64,000 nucleotides of DNA from B1 sp044370475 (GTDB lineage: Bacteria; Bacteroidota; Bacteroidia; UKL13-3), in contig JBILVK010000001.1 of assembly GCA_044370475.1 (NCBI GenBank), forward strand, positions 62,001 to 126,000, written 5' to 3'. Made by a program: the position numbers and the translations under genes. The notes beneath the pieces are model-generated. The model did not search any database. It was not told the DNA's origin and saw only the letters and a program-made list of their open reading frames with translations. Positions 35,174-42,346 of this stretch are shown piece after piece (position 1 is the first letter of the stretch; each line of letters opens with the position of its first letter).

Positions 35174-35722
35174 ATGAAAGCATTAGATAAATATTTGCAG
35201 GCAGTAAGAATTGGTAAGGCAAAAAAATACATAAATAAAGGCGACACGGTATTGGATATTGGAAGTGTAGATGGAGTAATGTTTGAGAGCTGGAAAGGGT
35301 ATATTTCTAAAGGAATTGGGGTTGACCCAACTTTAAATGAAGTTATCAAAACAGATTTTTATGAATTGTACCCTGGATATTTTCCTGATGCTTGTCCAAC
35401 AGACATGAAGTATAATGCCATAACGCTGTTAGCTGTTTTAGAACATATTCCAACAAACCAGCAAAAAATATTGGCAGAGAATTGCTTTAAATACTTAGTG
35501 CCTGGCGGCAAATTAATCATTACAGTTCCATCTCCACAAGTGGACCAAATTCTAGAGATATTGCTAAAACTGAGGCTAATTGAAGGGATGAGTTTAGAAG
35601 AACATTATGGTTATAAGCCCGAAGATACAGAGCGCATTTTTGCTGCCCCTTTATTTAAGTTATTAAAAAAAGAAAAGTTTCAATTTGGCTTAAATAACCT
35701 TTTTGTTTTTGAAAGAATTTAA
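35174..35722 (+). CDS. class I SAM-dependent methyltransferase
   Basis: A 182-residue methyltransferase. Motif I is DTVLDIGSVDGVMFES, the strand 4 region is YNAITLLAVLEHIP, and motif III is LVPGGKLIITVPSPQ. The C-terminus has EEHYGYKPED, seen in glycan-related methyltransferases. The start ATG at 35174 follows AAGAGG and lies 10 bases after the GT2 gene stop, so the two are co-transcribed. It may methylate the glycan or the lipid carrier made by its neighbours, which is inferred from context. The overall size is small because it lacks an extra C-terminal domain. Confidence 0.85.
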   Translation: MKALDKYLQAVRIGKAKKYINKGDTVLDIGSVDGVMFESWKGYISKGIGVDPTLNEVIKTDFYELYPGYFPDACPTDMKYNAITLLAVLEHIPTNQQKILAENCFKYLVPGGKLIITVPSPQVDQILEILLKLRLIEGMSLEEHYGYKPEDTERIFAAPLFKLLKKEKFQFGLNNLFVFERI

Positions 35723-35745
35723 CATCATTTAGGATTACCCTCACT

Positions 35746-38679
35746 ATGGAAATAAACTCATTACTAGAAAATAGAACCAGTATTTTAATTGATGCCAGAA
35801 AGGTAGAATCTAACTACTGGGACACGCTGCAACAGTTACTTTCTAAAACAAAATTAGACATTGAAATTCTATGTCTTGTTTCTTCACAACCATCTGAAAA
35901 CACTTTAAAGGATTGGGTTGAAAAAGGAAAAGTAAAATTCATTTTAACCGACGGAAGTAAGAACCTAAACGAGAACTTCTATCAAGTTTTTCAAATGGCT
36001 GGTGGGGCTACAAGTATTTGTGTATACAATACCATTCATTCCTTGGGCAATTTGGTTCAGACCGTACAATCCTATAAAAAACTTATTACGCAAGACTTAC
36101 TTGTAATAGGATCTCAAAACATTTCAACCAAAGGGAGCAAACAGAATATTCCATTTGCCAACAGACTTAGCAATAGCCTTACCAGAGTATTTACTTCTGT
36201 GCAGGTAAGCGATGCTAATAGCGGCGTTTTGTTTGGTAAAACTCAAAGTTTACTAGCGTATTGGGGGAAACAATTAGCTACAGGAAATACCTATCTTCAA
36301 ACATTAAATTTAGCAAAATCATACAGAATTCCTTTAAGCGAATTAGCCATTCCTGCTGAGCAAAGACCAGCATTTTCGCCTATTGCACAAATACCTCACT
36401 TAGTAGGATTAAGGATACAATATTTTGTAAAAGATTCTTTGTGGCAAATAAAAAATGGCAATTGGGGATACAGCGATGGCAACCACCCAATATACCGCTT
36501 AGCCTATTTTGTGGTTTTTTTAATTTGCTTGTTTACCATGCCTTTGTTGAGCCAAGATTATGGAAGCACATGGGATGAAAAAGCACATAATGAATATTCA
36601 CAACTTGCCTATAACTATTTAACTACTTTTGGGGGTGATACCGCTGCATTAGCAGAGCCTTTAAATAGTGCAGATTATATAAGACAAGCTTATAGGTTTT
36701 ATGGGGAGCAAATGAATACGGTATCTGCCTTTGCCTATAATTGGTTTGGTACAGGTATTTACGAAACGAGGCATTTTATCAATTCCATTTATGGACTTAT
36801 AGGTTTAATTTTTGCATCGCTCATAGCCTTTGAATTGGCGGGTTGGAGGGCAGCCTTGATGGCCATATTGTTTATGTACTTAAATCCGGGTTGGTTAGGA
36901 CATAGCATGAATAACCCAACAGATATCCCCTTTGCAACTGGTTTTGCCTTTGCGGGTTACTTTATGATTAAGGTGATGAGGAGTTTGCCACAACCTAAAT
37001 TTAGGGATTTATTTTGGCTAGCATTTGGGGTTGGAATTGGACTTGCATCTCGTGTTGGGGCATTCTTATTAGTTGCCTATTTAGGCCTCTTTTTAGGAGT
37101 TAATTTCTTAGATAAAATTAGGAGCAAGAAGGCTAAAATTGGCGACCTATTGCTTCCATATGCAAAGATCTTTTTCATTGTTGCCATCATTGGTTATGTG
37201 ATTGGAATTGCCATATGGCCATATGCCTTAGATAATCCGTTAAAGCATCCATTTCAAGCTTTTGCAAAAGCTTCGGAGAATGCCTTTTACACCAACAATG
37301 TTGAGCTATTTGATGGCATGAGAATGTACATGATAACAGGTGCACCTTGGTATTATGTATTCAAATTTATGGGTATGGGAAATCCCTTGTATCTCATCAT
37401 TGGATTATTGCTATCTGTTGTTCTTTTTTCGCCCCTCAGCAAAAGAATTGGTTCAGGCAATTGGCTTATGCTTATGTTTATGATCATTTTTCCAATTCTA
37501 TACGCAGAATATAGCAATATCAATTATTATAATGGCTGGAGACATTACTTGTTTATCATACCTTTTGTGGTGCCATTGGCGGCTGTTGCCTATGATTACC
37601 TATTTACCTTAAGCAAACCTATTGCGCTAACATCTGCCCTGATGTTAGTTGTCCTTTTTGCAAAACCAGCCGTTTGGATCATCCAAAATCACCCAAATGA
37701 ATATGTTTATTTTAATGAAATGGTTGGAGGCTTAAAAGGCGCATACGGAACATATGAAACAGATTATTATAGCAACTCATGCAGAGAGGCTGCAGAATGG
37801 ATTGCCAAAAAGCATCCAACAGACACTTTGGTTATAGGAATTAATAACGAAACAACCACTGCATCCTATTGGGCAAGGCAAATTAATCCAAGACTAAACT
37901 TTGTATGGACAAGAGAAGCCGAAGAACAAAAACTAGCTTGGGATTATTTGATTCTAACAACAAGAACATTTTCTAAAAATGAGCTATTGAACGGGTCGTT
38001 TCCTCCAAAAGGAACAGTTTATACGGTTGAGGCAGATGGCATACCTTTAGCTGCGGTAGTTAAGAGAGAAAATTACAGCATGCCACTAGGATATAAGGCG
38101 CTTGACCAACAAAAATTTGATTCCTCTATTTACTATTTTGAAGATGCAGTTAGGTATGCGCCAAAAGACGAAGAAGCATGGCGAATGCTGGGCTTTTCAT
38201 TGATTAATAAAGGTAGATTAGACAGTGCAGAAATCATGCTCAACAAAGCGATAGAAATCTATCCAGAAAACTTTACAGGCTGGAATAACCTGGGCTTAGT
38301 TTACTTTAATAAAAAGAACTTCCCTAAAGCCATTGAGGCTTTTAATAAGAGCACAAAGTTCAAAGAAAACATAACCGAAAGTTGGTATTATTGTGCTTTA
38401 GCTTACCTTAATTTAGGAGATTATCCAAATGCCATAAAGCAACTAGAAATGGCAGTAAAACACAATGCCAGCATCCCAGAAGTCTATTATTATCTAGGCA
38501 AATCTTACTATGCAACTGGTAACCTTCAAAAGGCCTCAGATAATTATCAATTAGCACTTAGTCTGAACCAAAACATGGCGCAAGCATGGGGTGAATTGGC
38601 AGAAGTTTTCACTAAACTCAATCAACCAGAATATGCTAAACAATGTATGGATAGGTATAGAGCGCTAGGTGGCAACTAG
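35746..38679 (+). CDS. GT-C-type membrane glycosyltransferase with a GT2 relic and TPR tail
   Basis: A 977-residue three-part protein. Residues 1-215 look like a worn-out GT2 domain: NRLSNSLTRVFTSVQVSDAN and SGVLFGKTQSLLAY align with the acceptor region of polyprenyl-phosphate GT2 enzymes, but the N-terminal DxD site is gone. Residues about 245-640 form a polytopic membrane part of about ten segments, whose first outer loop has STWDEKAHNEYSQ, the acidic pair expected of PMT/ArnT GT-C enzymes. Residues about 785-977 are TPR repeats (for example AWRMLGFSLINKGRLDSAE). It lies 23 bases after the methyltransferase gene. It is likely to transfer a lipid-linked sugar outside the membrane. The TPR tail may bind the acceptor. 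Confidence 0.82.
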   Translation: MEINSLLENRTSILIDARKVESNYWDTLQQLLSKTKLDIEILCLVSSQPSENTLKDWVEKGKVKFILTDGSKNLNENFYQVFQMAGGATSICVYNTIHSLGNLVQTVQSYKKLITQDLLVIGSQNISTKGSKQNIPFANRLSNSLTRVFTSVQVSDANSGVLFGKTQSLLAYWGKQLATGNTYLQTLNLAKSYRIPLSELAIPAEQRPAFSPIAQIPHLVGLRIQYFVKDSLWQIKNGNWGYSDGNHPIYRLAYFVVFLICLFTMPLLSQDYGSTWDEKAHNEYSQLAYNYLTTFGGDTAALAEPLNSADYIRQAYRFYGEQMNTVSAFAYNWFGTGIYETRHFINSIYGLIGLIFASLIAFELAGWRAALMAILFMYLNPGWLGHSMNNPTDIPFATGFAFAGYFMIKVMRSLPQPKFRDLFWLAFGVGIGLASRVGAFLLVAYLGLFLGVNFLDKIRSKKAKIGDLLLPYAKIFFIVAIIGYVIGIAIWPYALDNPLKHPFQAFAKASENAFYTNNVELFDGMRMYMITGAPWYYVFKFMGMGNPLYLIIGLLLSVVLFSPLSKRIGSGNWLMLMFMIIFPILYAEYSNINYYNGWRHYLFIIPFVVPLAAVAYDYLFTLSKPIALTSALMLVVLFAKPAVWIIQNHPNEYVYFNEMVGGLKGAYGTYETDYYSNSCREAAEWIAKKHPTDTLVIGINNETTTASYWARQINPRLNFVWTREAEEQKLAWDYLILTTRTFSKNELLNGSFPPKGTVYTVEADGIPLAAVVKRENYSMPLGYKALDQQKFDSSIYYFEDAVRYAPKDEEAWRMLGFSLINKGRLDSAEIMLNKAIEIYPENFTGWNNLGLVYFNKKNFPKAIEAFNKSTKFKENITESWYYCALAYLNLGDYPNAIKQLEMAVKHNASIPEVYYYLGKSYYATGNLQKASDNYQLALSLNQNMAQAWGELAEVFTKLNQPEYAKQCMDRYRALGGN
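36054..36063. repeat. GGTYYRRACC motif
   Basis: GGTTCAGACC, preceded by TTT. It is read as Leu-Val-Gln-Thr here, a different codon frame from most other copies. Confidence 0.6.
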
Positions 38680-38853
38680 GTGCTTCTCTTCATTTATTAA
38701 CAGCATTTTAAGAAATTGTCTATTTTTTATGTTTTCGCTGAATCCTTATTTACCTAAGGTTAAGCGAAATTGCACTGGGTTCATTTAAGGTTAAACTTAG
38801 TAATCCACCATTTTACTGTATAAGGGCATCAATTTCCAAATCTATTTTCAACT

Positions 38854-38861
38854 TAGATTCG
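38854..38861 (+). promoter_or_regulatory. -7-like element before the Fic-derived gene
   Basis: TAGATTCG fits TAnnTTCG and ends 6 bases before the ATG at 38868. If used, the mRNA would be almost leaderless. Confidence 0.3.
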
Positions 38862-38867
38862 TAGTTG

Positions 38868-40037
38868 ATGATACTCATAAATAAGTACGAACCCATAATC
38901 TCCATTGATGAAGCATTTCTTCAATGCGTTCAAGAGCAAGTTGAACTTTCAAAGATATTTGAGTTTATTGACCTACCTGAAGGGATAAGAAATATTGAAA
39001 AGGTAAATAGTGCTATTCTTAGAAACTATTATGCAAATGCATTGGATAATAATTTATTAGATATAAAGAGTGTAAAATATCTTGTAAATAAAAATTTGCG
39101 TGCCAGCAATTTAGCAGAACGTGGAGTTGAACAATATCAGAAAGCAGAACAATTTATTTCTGAACAATTACATGAAGATTTAAGTATAGGTTTACTAGGT
39201 CAACTACAAAAAATTATCATCGACGATTTATATCAGAACAACAATGAAATAAATCTTTTTTCGAGCCAAAGCTCACGCTTGCCAGAAAGACTGAGCATGG
39301 AAAGTGAAATTGAATTAGAGAGTTTATTCGAATTCTTAAATAATGATACCGAATTTCACCCTATTCTTCAAAGTTGGATTCTTCACTTTAGAATTATGTC
39401 TTTGCCGCTGTATAGCGAATCAAAATCAAAATTCGCTAGTTTGATGCAATGGTTCTGGCTTAGGAAAAATAAAATGGACATGCATGGTTTGATTTGTTTA
39501 GAGCACGAAATCTACATCAACAAGCTTACCTACGACCAAATCATAAATAATGCAATACAGGGCGAGGAAAACGCCTTAAACGAGCAAATAACTTTTGGGT
39601 TGCAGTTGCAACAAATGCAATTAGGTAGATTAAAAGACCTATTAAGAAATTATTTTCGCCAGCAAGTAGATTTTGACAAGCTTAATCCACGCCAGAAAAA
39701 CATCATGAATTATGTTTTTGAGCGTGGTTATAAATTGAAAGAAATTGATGATTCAATCTTAAATAAGCGCCAAAAGCTAATCATGTACATCGTACAGCAC
39801 CGCGGCTTTATTTCTACAAAAGAATTGGTAAATGAATTTGATTGTAACAGAAAAACAATTCAAAGAGATTTTCAGTTATTGCTAGATTTAGGATTGGTTA
39901 AATCTATTGGCGCAGGTGCAGGTTTGAGATACTGCATAAATCTGCAAGAAAAAGGAAATCCGCTGATGGAAAAATATCAGGCGGATTTTATTCAACAAAA
40001 AAACACAGATGAAGAATTTCTAGAAGACGAACTATAG
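38868..40037 (+). CDS. Fic-fold protein with lost catalytic motif and C-terminal HTH segments
   Basis: A 389-residue protein. The layout follows Fic/DOC proteins: an N-terminal helical region (NSAILRNYYANALD in the place of the inhibitory-helix region), a central helical core, and a helix ILHFRIMSLPL that aligns with the Fic LxHxxFxxIHPF segment. The catalytic HPFxDGNGR is replaced by LPLYSESKSK (about 179-188), so His, Asp, Gly-Asn-Gly and Arg are all gone, while the hydrophobic pattern after it (FASLMQWFWL) is kept. The C-terminus has two related HTH-like starts, LNPRQKNIMNYVFERGY and LNKRQKLIMYIVQHRGF, the second followed by a full DeoR-like helix (NRKTIQRDFQLLLDLGLV). It is likely a DNA-binding regulator, not an AMPylase. 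ATG 38868 is preferred over TTG 38865. Confidence 0.72.
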   Translation: MILINKYEPIISIDEAFLQCVQEQVELSKIFEFIDLPEGIRNIEKVNSAILRNYYANALDNNLLDIKSVKYLVNKNLRASNLAERGVEQYQKAEQFISEQLHEDLSIGLLGQLQKIIIDDLYQNNNEINLFSSQSSRLPERLSMESEIELESLFEFLNNDTEFHPILQSWILHFRIMSLPLYSESKSKFASLMQWFWLRKNKMDMHGLICLEHEIYINKLTYDQIINNAIQGEENALNEQITFGLQLQQMQLGRLKDLLRNYFRQQVDFDKLNPRQKNIMNYVFERGYKLKEIDDSILNKRQKLIMYIVQHRGFISTKELVNEFDCNRKTIQRDFQLLLDLGLVKSIGAGAGLRYCINLQEKGNPLMEKYQADFIQQKNTDEEFLEDEL

Positions 40038-40046
40038 TTCGTCTTC
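40023..40046. terminator. 24-bp perfect palindrome shared by two convergent genes
   Basis: GAAGACGAACTA is followed directly by its reverse complement. On either strand it encodes Glu-Asp-Glu-Leu and a TAG stop, so it closes both the Fic-derived gene and the DUF2795 gene. It can fold as a long hairpin in both transcripts, but there is no long T run. Confidence 0.6.
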
Positions 40047-40253
40047 ATTATAAAAATAATCTTCATTGGTAGGATAATCTGGCCAGATTTCCTCAATAGT
40101 TTCAAATGGCTCGCCATCATCTTCTAATTCTTGTAAATTTTCTATCACCTCTAATGGTGCTCCAGAGCGAATGGCATAATCGATTAATTCATCTTTTGTG
40201 GCAGGCCATGGTGCATCATCTAGATACGAAGCTAATTCTAATGTCCAGTACAT
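40032..40253 (-). CDS. small DUF2795 domain protein
   Basis: A 73-residue acidic cytoplasmic protein. The sequence MYWTLELASYLDDAPWPATK, then DELIDYAIRSGAPLEVIENL, LEDDGEPFETIEEIWPDYP, matches a short protein that is highly conserved in Bacteroidota and carries the DUF2795 fold. The function is not known. It has its own -7-like box at 40276-40283. Its stop codon overlaps that of the convergent Fic-derived gene by 6 bases (CTATAG) within a perfect palindrome. Confidence 0.88.
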   Translation of the reverse strand: MYWTLELASYLDDAPWPATKDELIDYAIRSGAPLEVIENLQELEDDGEPFETIEEIWPDYPTNEDYFYNEDEL

Positions 40254-40275
40254 AATTTAACTGTTTAATTTAACG

Positions 40276-40283
40276 CGAAATTA
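40276..40283 (-). promoter_or_regulatory. Bacteroidota-type -7 element (TTCG variant) for the DUF2795 gene
   Basis: TAATTTCG on the minus strand matches TAnnTTCG, 22 bases before the ATG at 40253. Confidence 0.4.
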
Positions 40284-40340
40284 TAAAAAGGATGGACTTA
40301 TCAATCAAGTTTTTGTTAAACTACGTTATTTATGTGAAAC

Positions 40341-41399
40341 TTACTGATTTACAAGCCATTCATTTATTTTGTGTCGTGATACTTTTCCAGAATCAAGCAA
40401 TGGAAACTGCGGTAAGCATAAAAAACGCTTAGGTACCTTATACTTTAACCCACTTTGGTTCAGACCATTTTTGAGCTCATCAAAGAGCTTTTGAGTGATA
40501 AGTTTGCTGACAATTAATACCAATTCACTGCCCCATTTTTCATGTGGCAAACTGCTCACAATAACTTGGCAATCGAGTGGCAGTATACCTGTTTCTAAAA
40601 TTGCATTCTCGATTTCCTCTGGTGAAATTTTAACACCTCCAGAATTAACAACAAAATCCAATCTTCCTATCCATTCAAAGTGATCTTCATTCACCCATTT
40701 CGCTAAGTCGTTTGTAACCAATTCCCCCTCTAAAAATGGGGCCTTAATACAAATTTGCTGTGTATCGTTTATCCTCAAAGAATACGGAGCAATAGCCTTA
40801 TATCCATCGCTTACTTTTATGTTCTTTAAGGCTACATGCGAAAGCGTTTCCGTCATACCATAACTCTGAAAGCTATTTACAGGCAATACACTAATTCTTT
40901 CTTTCAAATTGTTACTCAAAGAGCTTCCACCTATGAGAACATTTTTGAATCGGTTATATTTTTCTGTAGAAAACCCCTCATCCATTAATTGCAGCGGAAC
41001 AAAGGATGCAAAAGTAAATGGGTGTAAAGAACTTATTTTTTCAAACACATTTGAAGCAGGCCTCATTAAGGTAATTGGACAATCCAATTTAAGAGCCCGT
41101 GCAAGCATCATTGCCCCTCCTACAAAATTGGCATCCAAACACAGCAAAATATGCTCTTGCCCCTTTCCTAATTTAAGTGCATCAATTGTTGCCTGTGCAC
41201 TTAATTCTAGCGCATGCTTGTTAAAGCTAAATTCCTTTGGAATACCTGTAGAACCGCTGCTTTTGAATATAAAATATTTATCATGAACCCAATTATCCAA
41301 AAAAACTTGAATAGCCTTAAGATAGAATTCATCAAAGTGAGCCCCCATGAAATTCTCAAGCGTGTATACTTCCTGTTCTATTTGAATTACAAATGGCAT
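40341..41399 (-). CDS. menE: AMP-binding enzyme, probable o-succinylbenzoate-CoA ligase
   Basis: A 352-residue adenylate-forming enzyme. The P-loop-like A3 motif is FKSSGSTGIPKEF, the A5 motif is SYGMTETLSH, and the A7/A8 region is GRLDFVVNSGGVKISPEEIE. The C-terminal domain has KYKVPKRFLCL and SGKVSRHK with the catalytic Lys. MenE activates o-succinylbenzoate with CoA in menaquinone synthesis; Bacteroidota MenE is short, as here. Start: ATG at 41399 (MPFVIQIEQ), because the longer frame to 41462 runs through the upstream terminator. A -7-like box lies only 4 bases before. The other menaquinone genes seen (menI, menF) are 33 kb away. A GGTTCAGACC motif is at 40457-40466. Confidence 0.83.
   Translation of the reverse strand: MPFVIQIEQEVYTLENFMGAHFDEFYLKAIQVFLDNWVHDKYFIFKSSGSTGIPKEFSFNKHALELSAQATIDALKLGKGQEHILLCLDANFVGGAMMLARALKLDCPITLMRPASNVFEKISSLHPFTFASFVPLQLMDEGFSTEKYNRFKNVLIGGSSLSNNLKERISVLPVNSFQSYGMTETLSHVALKNIKVSDGYKAIAPYSLRINDTQQICIKAPFLEGELVTNDLAKWVNEDHFEWIGRLDFVVNSGGVKISPEEIENAILETGILPLDCQVIVSSLPHEKWGSELVLIVSKLITQKLFDELKNGLNQSGLKYKVPKRFLCLPQFPLLDSGKVSRHKINEWLVNQ
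40457..40466. repeat. GGTYYRRACC motif
   Basis: GGTTCAGACC on plus, preceded by TTT; read on the minus strand as part of Asn-Gly-Leu-Asn-Gln in menE. Confidence 0.6.
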
Positions 41400-41403
41400 T
41401 TCA

Positions 41404-41411
41404 CAAAGGTA
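41404..41411 (-). promoter_or_regulatory. Bacteroidota-type -7 element for menE
   Basis: TACCTTTG on the minus strand matches TAnnTTTG exactly. It ends 4 bases before the ATG at 41399, just after the terminator of the upstream gene, so menE may be leaderless. Confidence 0.4.
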
Positions 41412-41447
41412 TATAAAAAAGAAAGTCCCGCTAATTAGCGAGACCTT
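41411..41447 (-). terminator. intrinsic terminator of the T9SS choice-of-anchor protein gene
   Basis: On the minus strand AAGGTCTCGCT pairs with AGCGGGACTTT (plus 41437-41447 and 41422-41432) around a 4-base loop, with two G-U pairs, followed by a T-rich tract. It lies 15 bases after the stop at 41463. Confidence 0.8.
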
Positions 41448-41462
41448 CAACCCATAAATCAA

Positions 41463-42269
41463 TCAATTTTTTTGAAGCAATAATTTCCGGTTTATCACCT
41501 TCCCATCTAATTCAAGTCTCACAAAATAGATACCATTTGTAAGCTCAGGCAAAGCAACTGTTTCCTCGCTCTTACCCATGCTAAACTGCTCATTCTTCAA
41601 TACGCTTACCTCTTTTCCAGTAATATCTAACAAAGATATTTTAACTTCACCTGCACGTTTCAATACAAATCCCATATGTAGGTCTGAACCAATTACCAAT
41701 GGATTTGGATAGATTGATAGATTGCTCAACGTTTCATTTTCTGCTAAACCTGAAGAAATATTCTCATTTACTTCATAAACCGACTTGCGCACCACATTTC
41801 TATTGTTTGCAAAAGCTCCATAAAAGCTAACTGTTCCAGTACCTGCTGCTGGTGCAACCCAAGTAAAAGTAAATACTGCTGTACTTGATGATATAGGCAT
41901 GGTATGCGTAATATACTTTAGGCCTACAACTTGGTTTCCAGAACCTGCAGTTATGCTCCCAACCAATGAGCCATCCAACTTTTGCGGACTCACACACAAA
42001 CCTTTTTTTCCTGCACCATCTATGGTTGCCGTAATGCTATAGGAAGCCCCAGGAATGTATCCCGCTGCGGGTATATTGCTACTAAAAATTCCTGTTACAC
42101 TTGTAGCGGGACCACTGTGGCATCCAGAAGTAGCACAAGTCTTCCCTCCATCTCCAGGCGACCCTGATCTTCCATCACTTGGTGCTCCTGTTGGCAATGA
42201 ATGTAGCCCTTGGAAGCTTAGCATTCCAGTAATAAAAGTGGCAATAATTAGTAAATTTTTTCTTTTCAT
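41463..42269 (-). CDS. T9SS protein with choice-of-anchor V/Reeler-like domain and CX4CH motif
   Basis: A 268-residue secreted protein. A signal peptide (about 1-23) is followed by TGAPSDGRSGSPGDGGKTC, the start of a choice-of-anchor V/Reeler-like domain of a kind common in marine Bacteroidota. Cys45, Cys50 and His51 form CX4CH, close to the CXXCH of c-type cytochromes. The beta domain runs to about residue 165 (FYGAFANNRN). The T9SS type A sorting domain has LSIYPNPLVIGSDL and ends VINRKLLLQKN. It may bind heme or metal at the surface, or the Cys pair may just be a disulfide. It stands between menE and the EnvC-like gene and has its own terminator. Confidence 0.82.
   Translation of the reverse strand: MKRKNLLIIATFITGMLSFQGLHSLPTGAPSDGRSGSPGDGGKTCATSGCHSGPATSVTGIFSSNIPAAGYIPGASYSITATIDGAGKKGLCVSPQKLDGSLVGSITAGSGNQVVGLKYITHTMPISSSTAVFTFTWVAPAAGTGTVSFYGAFANNRNVVRKSVYEVNENISSGLAENETLSNLSIYPNPLVIGSDLHMGFVLKRAGEVKISLLDITGKEVSVLKNEQFSMGKSEETVALPELTNGIYFVRLELDGKVINRKLLLQKN
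41681..41690. repeat. GGTYYRRACC motif
   Basis: GGTCTGAACC followed by AA; it encodes Gly-Ser-Asp on the minus strand in the sorting domain. Confidence 0.6.
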
Positions 42270-42346
42270 ACGTGCATCATGTATTAATATATATGTGTAG
42301 ACAAATAATTCCTAAAATGGTTGCAACCCAATTAGTGGCTTTAGAC

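Noticed and set aside
38680..38853. Possible regulatory repeat (two copies of TAAGGTTAA at about 38755 and 38787)
   Set aside because: Short and imperfect, with no third copy nearby, so I cannot support it beyond chance.
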